Origin: Kiritimatiellia bacterium
Lineage (GTDB): Bacteria > Verrucomicrobiota > Kiritimatiellia > UBA8416 > YA12-FULL-48-11
Reading direction: 5' to 3'
NCBI GenBank assembly: GCA_028716365.1
Contig: JAQUPZ010000001.1
Span: forward strand, 124,001 to 188,000
DNA length: 64,000 nucleotides
The position numbers were made by a program, and so were the translations under genes. The notes below the pieces were generated by a model, which was given only the letters and a program-made list of their open reading frames with translations, was not told the DNA's origin and did no database searches. The stretch's first letter is position 1. Each line of letters opens with the position of its first letter. Below, one piece after another: positions 44,592 to 53,011 of the stretch.

Positions 44592-45452
44592 TCAATGTGT
44601 CAATTGATTGCGAAAACCCCGAGGAGTGGTTTTCTTCAGACGAAAGAACTGCCGGTTGAAATTGGAGAGATTGGTAAATCCGCTGGTCAATGCAATTTCA
44701 GTGATATTCATTTCACTTTCCGCCAGCAGACGACAGGCGCGTCCGATCCGTAACTCATTAACAAATGCCGGAAAAGTGCGGGCGGTATGCTGGTGGAAAA
44801 AACGGCTGAATGCACCGGTACTTAAATGGACCAACCTGGCAGCATCTTCAAGGCAGATGGATTGATCCATGTGTTCGTTAATGTACTGGATCACCTTGTT
44901 CATGCGTTCCTGGCTGAAGGGATTCAGCTCCGAAGAATAACCGGGGCTGGCAATGGAATGATATTCACGGGAAGAGGCCAAAAGGTCGAAAATTGATAGA
45001 AATATGACCATGCGGTGAAGACCAGTTGTGCCTTTCATTTGCATCATTAATTCAACCGCCTGTTCGCGTGTTTTACCGGTAAAGTAAAGTCCTACCGAGG
45101 CGCGCTGGAATAATTGTTTTAACGGCAGGAAACTGGGCATTTGCAGCCAGTATTCGCCCAGGAAGGATTTTTCAAACTGTATTAAATGAATTTCCACTGA
45201 GGGATTATGTTCACTGGCGGTACTTTCGTACTGCCAGAGGTGCGGTAGGTTGGCACCCACAAAAACCAAGTCGCCGGTCTTTAGCGGGGAGATGTTGTCA
45301 CCAACAAGGCGATATCCCGGACAGCGCATGGTCAAGATGAGTTCATATTCAGGGTGAAAATGCCAGTAATTGTCAAATTTTCGTGTCCGGATGGTTTTAA
45401 AGGTGAAGCCTTCATCTGATCCCACCGCTAGTTTCTGGTAAATCAATTTCAT
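44592..45452 (-). CDS. AraC-family transcriptional regulator with cupin sensor
   Basis: This 286-residue regulator has an N-terminal cupin-type AraC sensor (KFDNYWHFHPEYELILTMRC and GDLVFVGANLPHLWQ) and a C-terminal double HTH (LEDAARLVHLSTGAFSRFFHQ, ITEIALTSGFTNLSNFNRQFF). It should sense a small sugar-like ligand and bind direct repeats. It is divergent from the Gfo/Idh gene at 45621, the usual layout for a regulator of that operon. It lies downstream of nothing obvious on its strand and ends at the 170-bp inverted-repeat element. Confidence 0.85.
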   Translation of the reverse strand: MKLIYQKLAVGSDEGFTFKTIRTRKFDNYWHFHPEYELILTMRCPGYRLVGDNISPLKTGDLVFVGANLPHLWQYESTASEHNPSVEIHLIQFEKSFLGEYWLQMPSFLPLKQLFQRASVGLYFTGKTREQAVELMMQMKGTTGLHRMVIFLSIFDLLASSREYHSIASPGYSSELNPFSQERMNKVIQYINEHMDQSICLEDAARLVHLSTGAFSRFFHQHTARTFPAFVNELRIGRACRLLAESEMNITEIALTSGFTNLSNFNRQFFRLKKTTPRGFRNQLTH

Positions 45453-45567
45453 AAGGTCAGAAAAGTATCAAAACTGGTGACAAAACGTGTAGTATAATAT
45501 TTAAGTTTATGATTTATTCTTGAGATATAAGCGCAGGTTATATAAAGTATTTTGTGCTTGGAGGGCT

Positions 45568-45584
45568 GCGCTGCATTACAGCGC
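45568..45584. promoter_or_regulatory. Palindrome in the AraC/Gfo divergent gap
   Basis: GCGCTG-CATTA-CAGCGC is a perfect 6-bp inverted repeat in the gap between the divergent AraC and Gfo/Idh genes. A TATAAT box lies at 45493-45498. It could be a regulator site, but AraC proteins usually bind direct repeats, so this is tentative. Confidence 0.3.
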
Positions 45585-45620
45585 TTAGTATTTAATATTT
45601 TAATCAAACTCAGGTGACCT

Positions 45621-46661
45621 ATGAAAAAATATAATGTCGGAATTGCAGGGTATGGTTGGGCAGCGGGTGCGCATATTGCCGCGATTAACGCCGGAGAACT
45701 GGGACAAGTAACGGCAATCTGTTCTTCTCGAAAGCTGGATGCAGCCCAGGTTTCTGCAAAACATGGTTCTCCCATGAAAGTGTATCAGGATTACAATGCC
45801 ATGCTTAAGGATCCCGATTTACATGCGGTTTCCATCTGCAGTTACCATCATCAACACCCGGAACAAGTCATTCTCGCCGCCCGTGCGGGCAAGCATATCA
45901 TTGTCGAAAAACCGCTTGCGCTGAACTTGAAAGATGTCCATAAAATTGAGAAAGAGGTAAAAGCTGCAGGCGTTAAATTTTGTATTTGTTTTGAAGTACG
46001 TTTCGCAAGTCAGTTTCGCGTAATCAAGTCGGTAATTGATCGCGGTCTGCTTGGAAAACTTCATTACGGTGAAATTGACTACTATCATGGAATGGGTCCG
46101 TGGTATCGCGAATACGAGTGGGTTGTGACCAATAAAAACTGTGGAAGCAGCCTGCTGGCCGCAGGATGCCATGCGATGGACGCACTGCTGCTCTGCATGG
46201 GCGACGATGTAGAGGAAGTGTTCACAATTGGATGTAATTCCCAGAGTTCTACATTTGATAAATACGAATATCCTACAACATCGGTAACTGTATTGAAATT
46301 CAAGAGCGGCAAAACCGCGAAATGCGCTTCCGTCATCGATTGTCTTCAGCCGTACTATTTCCATACTCATTTAGTTGGCAGTGAAGGCAGTCTGCTTGAC
46401 AACAAATTCCATTCCAACGTGGTGCAGGGCCTGGACAAAAATCGGTGGAGTCAGCTTTCCTTCAGTCCGGTCGATTCCGGGGATGTTGCGGATCATCCTT
46501 ACAAAACACAATTCGATGCCTTCTTTAACGCCATCAATAAAAACGAGGAAATGCCCCTCACGGGACTCAAAGAAGCGGTATTGACACACGAAGTGATCTT
46601 TGCCGCCGAGAAGTCATTGAATTTAAAGCGGCCGGTTAAAATGGAAGAAGTGCGTTCCTGA
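45621..46661 (+). CDS. Gfo/Idh/MocA-family oxidoreductase, cytoplasmic
   Basis: This 346-residue enzyme starts with a Rossmann phrase (YNVGIAGYGWAAGAHIAAI) and has no signal. The family hallmark EKP (HIIVEKPLALNLKDV) provides the lysine that binds substrate and cofactor. The rest is the Gfo/Idh C-terminal sheet domain (LLGKLHYGEIDYYHG, SSLLAAGCHAMDALLLCMG). It oxidises a sugar, cyclitol or glycoside hydroxyl with NAD(P). The start has AGGTGA upstream. It is divergent from the AraC gene and first of three apparently related genes. Confidence 0.85.
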   Translation: MKKYNVGIAGYGWAAGAHIAAINAGELGQVTAICSSRKLDAAQVSAKHGSPMKVYQDYNAMLKDPDLHAVSICSYHHQHPEQVILAARAGKHIIVEKPLALNLKDVHKIEKEVKAAGVKFCICFEVRFASQFRVIKSVIDRGLLGKLHYGEIDYYHGMGPWYREYEWVVTNKNCGSSLLAAGCHAMDALLLCMGDDVEEVFTIGCNSQSSTFDKYEYPTTSVTVLKFKSGKTAKCASVIDCLQPYYFHTHLVGSEGSLLDNKFHSNVVQGLDKNRWSQLSFSPVDSGDVADHPYKTQFDAFFNAINKNEEMPLTGLKEAVLTHEVIFAAEKSLNLKRPVKMEEVRS

Positions 46662-46816
46662 TAAGCCGTTATGGGCCGAACTTGCCGTGTTTGTAATAGC
46701 AATATATCTTCTCTTTCGTCTCATAGCGTAGATGCAGAAAAGAACGGAAAAAGCTCAAGGAATAAAACTGCAGAGGAATTGTTCACTCAATTCAATCAGC
46801 AAAGGAGTTCCAAACT

Positions 46817-48070
46817 ATGAACATAACCTGTAATCGCAGAGATTTTCTCAAAACAGCCACAATCGGCGTGACGGCGATGTCGTTTTCCGCGCGTAGTTAT
46901 GCCCGTATTATGGGCGCCAATGAACGGATTCGTATTGGTCAAATTGGTTGTGGTGGACGTGGCCGGCTGGCGCACATGGTTGGAATACACAAACACGACA
47001 AGATAGAGAATGCTGAGTATGTTGCGGTAAGTGATCCATGGCGTATTGTGCGCGAGCAGGCCGCAGAGCAGTGTAAGGAATGGTATGGTACCAACGTGAA
47101 ACAGTTCGTCAGTTATCGTGATGTTCTGGCCTGCAAGGATGTGGATGCAGTCATGATCGCTTCGCCTGATCATCATCATTCCATACAACTTGAAGCGGCG
47201 GCAAAGGCAGGGAAACACATTTACGTTGAAAAACCAATGGCGCGAAACATGAAGGAACTTCTTCGCGCAGTGGATGCCGTCAAGGAAGCGGGTGTGGTGG
47301 TACAGGTTGGCACGCAGGTCCGCAGTCTGCCGACCAGTACAGGTTGCAATGAACTCTGGAAATCCGGTCTGCTGGGTAAGGCTTCACGGATCGAACAGTG
47401 TCGTAATTCCGAGAAGCCCTACTGGTATCGTTACGTTAAGCAGGAAGTGAAGAAAGAAGATCTCGATTGGGATGAATTCACAATGGGTATCACAAAGCGG
47501 CCATTTGACCCTGTTTTGTACTCAGGCTGGTATGGTTATCTCGAGTTCAATGATGGTCCAGTCAGCCAATTTGGCAGTCATTATATTGATCTGGTTCACT
47601 ATATCACAGGTGCGGAGCATCCGACGAGTTGCGTGTGTAATGGCGGTATCTTTACATGGATAGATGAAAATAAATTTAGCGTTCCTGATCACGTGGAAGC
47701 ACTCTGGGTTTATCCTCAAGGTTTCATGGTGACCTTCTCGTGCAATACGGGACAGAGTGGCGGCAGTCGTCACAGATATTTTTGCGAGAAAGGTCAGCTG
47801 AACCTCGATAACTGGAGTGCGCCAAACTATACTGCAGAAGGTGGTCCGAAACGTGACGGCAGTATCCGTGGTGTCAACGAGGTAAAGGCCATAGAGACGC
47901 CCGATCATTTCCAGGACTGGTTACAGTGCATGCGTTCCGGTAAAACCACCCGTGCGCCTATCGAGGCTGGTTACCGGCACGCTGTCGCCTGCCTCATGGG
48001 GGTTGAATCATTTAAGACCGGCCACCGGATGCTTTTTAATGCGGAAAAACGCAAGATTTACGCCGGTTAA
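46817..48070 (+). CDS. Gfo/Idh/MocA-family oxidoreductase with Tat signal
   Basis: This 417-residue enzyme carries a Tat leader (CNRRDFLKTATIGVTAMSF) ahead of the Rossmann domain (IRIGQIGCGGRGRLAHM). The EKP motif is HIYVEKPMARNM and the C-terminal domain has YLEFNDGPVSQFGSHYIDLVHY, the His-bearing stretch of the family. Export with a bound cofactor is known for glucose-fructose oxidoreductase-type members. It has AAGGAG upstream and is followed by a Tat-tagged TIM barrel, suggesting a periplasmic oxidation step. Exact sugar unknown. Confidence 0.85.
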   Translation: MNITCNRRDFLKTATIGVTAMSFSARSYARIMGANERIRIGQIGCGGRGRLAHMVGIHKHDKIENAEYVAVSDPWRIVREQAAEQCKEWYGTNVKQFVSYRDVLACKDVDAVMIASPDHHHSIQLEAAAKAGKHIYVEKPMARNMKELLRAVDAVKEAGVVVQVGTQVRSLPTSTGCNELWKSGLLGKASRIEQCRNSEKPYWYRYVKQEVKKEDLDWDEFTMGITKRPFDPVLYSGWYGYLEFNDGPVSQFGSHYIDLVHYITGAEHPTSCVCNGGIFTWIDENKFSVPDHVEALWVYPQGFMVTFSCNTGQSGGSRHRYFCEKGQLNLDNWSAPNYTAEGGPKRDGSIRGVNEVKAIETPDHFQDWLQCMRSGKTTRAPIEAGYRHAVACLMGVESFKTGHRMLFNAEKRKIYAG

Positions 48071-48087
48071 TCTTATCTTCATTCGTC

Positions 48088-48113
48088 GTCCCGATTTCTG
48101 GGAGAATCAGGAC
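48088..48113. repeat. Short hairpin repeat after the Gfo/Idh gene
   Basis: GTCCCGATT pairs with AATCAGGAC across an 8-base loop with one mismatch. The GTCCC...GGAC words resemble the inner part of the 41021-41070 repeat. It could serve as a weak terminator or be part of a dispersed repeat. Confidence 0.35.
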
Positions 48114-48201
48114 AACGATGGATTTCGCCGGGAAATAATGGACTTCATTTCATAGAGTTTCATGCCGCCGGCATAATCCGGATATCAATTCTACTGTTGA
48201 A

Positions 48202-48226
48202 TTTTTTTACGGCTTGCGTAAAAAAA
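48202..48226. promoter_or_regulatory. Symmetric TTTTTTTACG/CGTAAAAAAA palindrome
   Basis: A 10-bp perfect inverted repeat, TTTTTTTACG-GCTTG-CGTAAAAAAA (11 bp counting flanking A/T), lies 40 bases before the ATG at 48267. Its symmetry suits a dimeric repressor site (TTTACG-N5-CGTAAA) or a start-proximal hairpin. Confidence 0.35.
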
Positions 48227-48266
48227 TCAGAAGAGATAAATCTGCACGTATCAAAGGGAGGTACCT

Positions 48267-49169
48267 ATGAGCTCTTTTAACCAATTGACTCGCCGAAGTT
48301 TTCTGGAGGAAGCTATTAAATTCGGGGCGGCTGGACTAGCGGTTTCCTGTACTGGAATATCGTCTGCAGCCGGGACTTCATGGCAGATTGGCTGTTACAC
48401 GCGGCCCTGGGACAAGTATGATTATCGCGTGGCACTTGATGCCATTGCTGAGGCTGGTTTTAAATATGCAGGATTGATGACAACCAAATCAGAGTCGCAT
48501 TTAATAATCTCGGTTTCAACTACACCCGAAGAAGCAAAGCAAGTAGGCGAAGAAATTAAAAAGCGCGGTTTAACTGTACCATCATTATATGGCGGCGGAA
48601 TTCCTGTAAATAAATCTCTTGAAGCCGGCATTGAGGGGCTTAGAAAACTCATCGACAATTGTGCTGCCTGTGGTGCGAAAAACCTCATGATGGGTGGAGT
48701 CGGTGATGCGAAACTTTACCAGTCTTATTACAAAGCCATCTCCGAATGCTGCGGTTATGCGGCTGAAAAGGGTGTCGGTATCAGTGTAAAACCGCACGGC
48801 GGTCTCAATGCAACCGGACCACAGTGCCGTAAGACTGTTGAGATGGTTGGGTACCAAAACTTCCGTGTCTGGTATGATCCGGGTAATATCCTGTACTACT
48901 CAAACGGCGAACTTGATCCGGTTACTGATGCTGCCACTGTTGATGGCCTTGTAGTGGGGATGTGTATCAAAGATTACAAACATCCCAAAAATGTTGCTGT
49001 GACACCCGGAACGGGCAAGGTGGACTTTACAGCGGTTTTATCACGACTTAAAAAAGGTGGATTTGCCGGTGGTTCCTTGATTGTAGAATGTCTTGAACCG
49101 GGAGATTCTGATAAACTTCTAGCGGAGGCAAAAAAGGCTCGGCAGTTTATAGAATCTTTACAGATTTAA
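48267..49169 (+). CDS. Tat-exported sugar isomerase/epimerase-like TIM barrel
   Basis: This 300-residue AP2Ec-type barrel has a Tat-like signal (TRRSFLEEAIKFGAAGLAVSC) and GGGAGG upstream. The barrel shows VSVKPHGGLNATGP in place of the usual His-Asn stretch, then FRVWYDPGNILYYS and MCIKDYKHP, with GGSLIVECLEPGD near the end, consistent with the metal site of the family. Following two Gfo/Idh genes, it could isomerise or eliminate a keto-sugar made by them. The third copy of this family in the window. Confidence 0.75.
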   Translation: MSSFNQLTRRSFLEEAIKFGAAGLAVSCTGISSAAGTSWQIGCYTRPWDKYDYRVALDAIAEAGFKYAGLMTTKSESHLIISVSTTPEEAKQVGEEIKKRGLTVPSLYGGGIPVNKSLEAGIEGLRKLIDNCAACGAKNLMMGGVGDAKLYQSYYKAISECCGYAAEKGVGISVKPHGGLNATGPQCRKTVEMVGYQNFRVWYDPGNILYYSNGELDPVTDAATVDGLVVGMCIKDYKHPKNVAVTPGTGKVDFTAVLSRLKKGGFAGGSLIVECLEPGDSDKLLAEAKKARQFIESLQI

Positions 49170-49280
49170 ATTGAGAGCCATGATAAAGCCCTGGTCATTG
49201 TTATTGATGGGAGTGACACTGCTGGCGTCCGAATAAGGGTACGATGGCAGGGAGGTGTCACGTTATTTTCAGCCTGAATA

Positions 49281-50774
49281 CTAATTCAAGTCAGCACCGA
49301 ATGCGCCACTGGCAGATGCGGCAGAGCCATGCTGAAAACTGAAACTTCCGGCAACACCGCTTATGGGCGGGGTTCCCATTCCCGGCTTTATCAAAGTACC
49401 GTTCATGCTTTGAGCAGTTAAAGACCCTTGATTAAGGGTCGTTCCATTTACAAGTAATGTGTAGGTTGCAAAAGGTATAGCAGGATCAAGGGACAGATTA
49501 CCGCCCGCATCTATCTTTCCCTTACCGCTTGCACGGGTAACTTCGAAAGAAAGAGAATCCCCACCGCCTGTAAGGTTGAATATTGCTCCCCAAGCTGGGT
49601 TAGCAGGTCCTGTCATGACTTCAAAAGTTATGGGTGTGGTTGGTGAAGACGCCAGGCTGGTATTCTTGTAGCTTCCCGCTGTTACAACAGCAGCTGCAGA
49701 ACCGCTTCCGGTCAAAAGTATATTTGGGGTGGATGAGATTATTGACTGATATTCCGCGGCTGACAGAAATGCCGCTCCGTTTTCCGTACTGGCTCTTATT
49801 TCGACAGAACCATCGGCCCACAGCCCCCAGGCCCAATCACCCATTGGAGTTCCTCCATTAGTGATAAATGGCGGTTTGTCAGGCGGCGGCACATACGGGG
49901 CTGATGTAGGTTCAGTAAATGACTGCGATTTGGATTTCTGTGTATGTTGCTTGGAGGCATTCAATAGAGCAAGCATTTCTTCGCTATGGATAGACTCATC
50001 CATCTTTTCTCGAGCTTCATCAACAGTACTCCTCATGGATTTATTCTGGGAACCGACGTCATTGTTTACAACATCCCCGCCGCCGCCTGCCGATTTTGAA
50101 GGTGTTGAATCATTGATCAGTTGCCTGCCTTCTGAAGCCGGGATTGGCCGTTCGACAAGACTTGCAGATGCAGAAATGGTGACTGCCACTCCTTCATTGA
50201 TAATGTTCAGGATACGGTCTGCCGCTCCCAGTACGCCGCCTTTTCCTGTCTCATCTGCCACAATCTTCTCGATGACAATACTATCGCCGGGCGGCAGGCT
50301 TATTACATAAATATCCTCCCGGTTCGCCTGAAGCCTGAACCCCAGTTCACAACCCCTGATGCCGATTGTTGCCAGATTGGTTTTAACCTTGAAGCGTTCC
50401 GGATTTATTTCTGTGATCTTGCCGGTAATTGTTCTGAAAACTCCTTTCATCATTCTGAAAGAACAACTGTCATCTTTTCTTGCTTTTGGATTATAGACAT
50501 ACTGATCAATCGTCATTTCGCTTTTTTCACCCTGCGAAATCATGGTGTCATCATTGAACTGTATCTGCAATTTGGCGCCGGCAGCGGTAACAATCCTGTC
50601 GTTCGTGAAAACGTCGGATTTCAGATCAAGTCGTCTTTCCCTGCCATCTGTACCTGTGGCTTTTACCTGTCCTTCCACGGCAATTATCTGGCCAATGGAA
50701 TTATCAGCCGCCATGCATCTTGGGAGAGTAAGAAAACAGGAAAAGAAAATGGCAACTATCATCCATTTTTTCAT
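49281..50774 (-). CDS. Exported FecR-domain protein
   Basis: This 497-residue protein has a signal peptide (KKWMIVAIFFSCFLTLPRCMAA). Residues about 28-170 form a FecR domain (IGQIIAVEGQVKATGTDG, KLQIQFNDDTMISQGEKSEM, FRTITGKITEINPERFKV). No N-terminal anti-sigma region is present, so it is probably a surface or periplasmic protein, not a sigma regulator. The middle is low-complexity and the C-terminal 200 residues are Gly/Thr-rich beta repeats (LTGSGSAAAVVTAGSYKN). The stand-alone FecR domain may bind a ligand. A promoter candidate lies at 50801-50830. Confidence 0.75.
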   Translation of the reverse strand: MKKWMIVAIFFSCFLTLPRCMAADNSIGQIIAVEGQVKATGTDGRERRLDLKSDVFTNDRIVTAAGAKLQIQFNDDTMISQGEKSEMTIDQYVYNPKARKDDSCSFRMMKGVFRTITGKITEINPERFKVKTNLATIGIRGCELGFRLQANREDIYVISLPPGDSIVIEKIVADETGKGGVLGAADRILNIINEGVAVTISASASLVERPIPASEGRQLINDSTPSKSAGGGGDVVNNDVGSQNKSMRSTVDEAREKMDESIHSEEMLALLNASKQHTQKSKSQSFTEPTSAPYVPPPDKPPFITNGGTPMGDWAWGLWADGSVEIRASTENGAAFLSAAEYQSIISSTPNILLTGSGSAAAVVTAGSYKNTSLASSPTTPITFEVMTGPANPAWGAIFNLTGGGDSLSFEVTRASGKGKIDAGGNLSLDPAIPFATYTLLVNGTTLNQGSLTAQSMNGTLIKPGMGTPPISGVAGSFSFQHGSAASASGAFGADLN

Positions 50775-50800
50775 AAAAATGACAACCCTTGTAATGCCAT

Positions 50801-50830
50801 AGTATACAATATCCGACTGTTTTTTGTAAA
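50801..50830 (-). promoter_or_regulatory. Candidate promoter of the FecR-domain gene
   Basis: On the minus strand TTTACA (5 of 6 to TTGACA) is followed after 18 bases by TATACT (5 of 6). It ends 26 bases before the ATG at 50774, a sensible short leader. Confidence 0.5.
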
Positions 50831-50876
50831 GCCGGCAACTAGTTTGGACAATTCCGTGGTTCGCTCCAGTATGATT

Positions 50877-50905
50877 TTGACTTTAATCCATCAGAATAGT
50901 AACAT
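50877..50905 (+). promoter_or_regulatory. Candidate promoter of the beta-helix gene
   Basis: TTGACT (50877) and TAACAT (50900) are separated by 17 bases. They lie 48 bases before the GTG at 50954 and back-to-back with the FecR promoter. Confidence 0.45.
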
Positions 50906-50953
50906 AATGTCGTTTTTAACGAAGAGGTGTATTCTTTTGAAGGGGAGGAAACT

Positions 50954-52030
50954 GTGAAAAAGTGTGTATTTTTCAGAATAATTGGGATTTCTCTTATTTT
51001 TTCGACAATAACATGGCTGCTCTTTGCCGCTGATGACTATTGGACACCCAAGGGTGATCCGTTGACAGAAGGGGGCAAAATCAAAACCCTGGAACAGCTC
51101 GAACCGCGGACAATAGTGACAAACCTGCCTTTCCATATCACAAACTCAGGATCATATTACCTGACATGTTCACTTACAGGTAAAGACGGTTTGGACGGCA
51201 TTACAATCTCGACCAACGAAGTCAAGCTTGACCTTAATGGTTATGCTCTTAATGGATCAACAGGATCATATGATGCAATCACAGTGGATATAATGTGCCA
51301 GAATATAGCTATCCGGAACGGTGTGATCAGGGGCTGGAAGCATATGGCGCTTGATGCAACCAATGCTGCTGATGTTGTTTTGGAGTCTTTGAAAGCTTTC
51401 GGAAACGGGTGGGGTGGTTTATACGTGGGGCCTAATTCCCTTATTGAAAGATGTTCGGCATATGGTAACGGATGGTCAACAGACGATATGCCGCTTGTGG
51501 ATCCTCCACTGAACGATGCAATTTTTGTCGGTTCGTTCAGCACAATCAAAGAGTGCAAGGTTAGAGGAAATAGAGGCGCCGGCATTCATACGTTTTACCA
51601 TAGCCGGATTATTGAATGTACTTCCTGCGGGAGTATCAATGCCAACGGTTTTTATGTGCAGGATTATTGTACCATTAAGGATTGTACCGCATCACAGAAT
51701 TTCAGCCACGGGATCAGGGTTGCCAACAGATGCCGGGTTGTGGGTAATACTTGCGGGGAAAACGGTTTCGGTAATGCGACCAACGATATTTGCGGAATTC
51801 TTATTGATGGGAACAATAATGTAATAGACAACAACAGTATTATGGGCAATCAACTTGGTATTCGGATATTTGATGGGAAAATGGGTAACTGGGTGGTTCG
51901 TAATCTTGCCAGTAAAAATACTGAGAATAACTGGCCTTTCCCCCCGTCTGAAAACTTTGTTGCTCCAGTAGATTTACTAGGAGGTTCTTTTACAAACAAT
52001 AATCCCTGGTCAAATTTTGCAATGCCATAA
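50954..52030 (+). CDS. Exported right-handed parallel beta-helix protein
   Basis: The GTG at 50954, with GGGGAGG upstream, starts a 358-residue protein with a signal peptide (KKCVFFRIIGISLIFSTITWLLFA). The body repeats short strands of NosD/pectate-lyase type: NIAIRNGVIRGW, GLYVGPNSLIERCSAYGNG, STIKECKVRGNRGAGIHTF, GFYVQDYCTIKDCTA. This is a carbohydrate-processing or surface-binding fold, but no catalytic set is assigned. The GW-repeat protein starts 15 bases after its stop, so the two form a pair. Confidence 0.75.
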   Translation: MKKCVFFRIIGISLIFSTITWLLFAADDYWTPKGDPLTEGGKIKTLEQLEPRTIVTNLPFHITNSGSYYLTCSLTGKDGLDGITISTNEVKLDLNGYALNGSTGSYDAITVDIMCQNIAIRNGVIRGWKHMALDATNAADVVLESLKAFGNGWGGLYVGPNSLIERCSAYGNGWSTDDMPLVDPPLNDAIFVGSFSTIKECKVRGNRGAGIHTFYHSRIIECTSCGSINANGFYVQDYCTIKDCTASQNFSHGIRVANRCRVVGNTCGENGFGNATNDICGILIDGNNNVIDNNSIMGNQLGIRIFDGKMGNWVVRNLASKNTENNWPFPPSENFVAPVDLLGGSFTNNNPWSNFAMP

Positions 52031-52045
52031 TGAAGAATCAGACCT

Positions 52046-52936
52046 ATGCGTATTTTAAAAACATGGATAGTGGTTGGATTCGCAGGTGTGTTTGCTGTGT
52101 CGTCTTTTGCCGCCACAAATTCAACGATCAATTCCACCCAAAAATGGACATGGTCATCGAGTGTAGGCTGGTTGAATTGTAAATCGGATTCAACTAGTGG
52201 TGTAGTAGTCGGTCAGTACTTTTGTTCAGGATTCATGTACAATTCATCTGTCGGCTGGATTTGTCTTGGCGACGGTTCTCCGTCGAACGGTTTTCAGTAT
52301 GCAACTAATTCAGCCACGGATTATGGTGTTAACCACGACGGACAAGGGCACCTTTCGGGTTATGCCTGGAGTCCCAGTGCCGGCTGGATCAGCTTCTGCT
52401 GGACGAATGCCACCGACCCGCAGGCCCCGAAGGTCGATCTGCAAACCGGGCATTTAAGCGGTTATGTGTGGGGAACCGGTGTCGGCTGGATAAGTCTCAG
52501 TAATTCAACCTGGGGACTCAAGACCGATATATTGTATCAGGGTGAAACGACATCTAATACCAACGGAATTCCCGATGCATGGGTATGGGAAAACTTTACT
52601 ACTACAAACGGTTTTTTGGCCTACGATGACGCTGATACCGATGGTGTTTATAATGTGGATGAATATATTGCAGACACAGATCCAAGAAATAGTAACGATT
52701 ATCTTAGTATTTCCGGCGTAGAAGTGTCGACTAATGGCCTGCAATTAACATGGTCCAGCAAAGAATCAAGATTCTACAGCATAGACATGAAAACCAGTCT
52801 TTTTGATACTGTTTGGATTGACAGTGGACTGGGTACAAATGCGCCTGACGTTGGTTCAAATACTGTCGTTCTTTTGCCTGTCAATACCCAGGGATATTTC
52901 AGAATTAAAGCTGCCATTCCTCCACTGGTCCAGTGA
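52046..52936 (+). CDS. Exported GYxW/GWI-repeat protein with TSP3-like calcium loop
   Basis: This 296-residue protein has a signal peptide (LKTWIVVGFAGVFAVSSFA). Four repeats follow with a core W-x3-GW(I/L): WSSSVGWLNC, NSSVGWICLG, GYAWSPSAGWISF and GYVWGTGVGWISL. They are probably beta-strand pairs of a repeated surface domain. A calcium loop of TSP3 type comes next (DADTDGVYNVDEYIADTDPR), then a beta domain (LQLTWSSKESRFYSID). Function unknown; the spacing of aromatic residues suggests a cell-surface or binding role. Confidence 0.6.
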   Translation: MRILKTWIVVGFAGVFAVSSFAATNSTINSTQKWTWSSSVGWLNCKSDSTSGVVVGQYFCSGFMYNSSVGWICLGDGSPSNGFQYATNSATDYGVNHDGQGHLSGYAWSPSAGWISFCWTNATDPQAPKVDLQTGHLSGYVWGTGVGWISLSNSTWGLKTDILYQGETTSNTNGIPDAWVWENFTTTNGFLAYDDADTDGVYNVDEYIADTDPRNSNDYLSISGVEVSTNGLQLTWSSKESRFYSIDMKTSLFDTVWIDSGLGTNAPDVGSNTVVLLPVNTQGYFRIKAAIPPLVQ

Positions 52937-52940
52937 AGCT

Positions 52941-53011
52941 CTGCGGGCTGACCTGTCCGCCATAGCTCCCCGAGCGACGGCGGAAGCCCGCAGTTTCTTA
53001 GCGGAATCCGC
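52941..53011. repeat. Compound inverted repeats after the GW-repeat gene
   Basis: CTGCGGGCT (52941-52949) pairs with AGCCCGCAG (52985-52993), with inner TCCGCC/GGCGGA. A second palindrome, GCGGA-A-TCCGC, follows at 53001-53011. The words CCGCCATAGCT and CGACGGCGG look like a dispersed REP-like repeat. It may also end the upstream transcript, but no long T-run follows. Confidence 0.45.

Noticed and set aside
44347-44659. Two small ORFs over the 170-bp inverted-repeat element
   Set aside because: The translations arise from the palindromic DNA, one on each strand; structure rather than coding explains the sequence.
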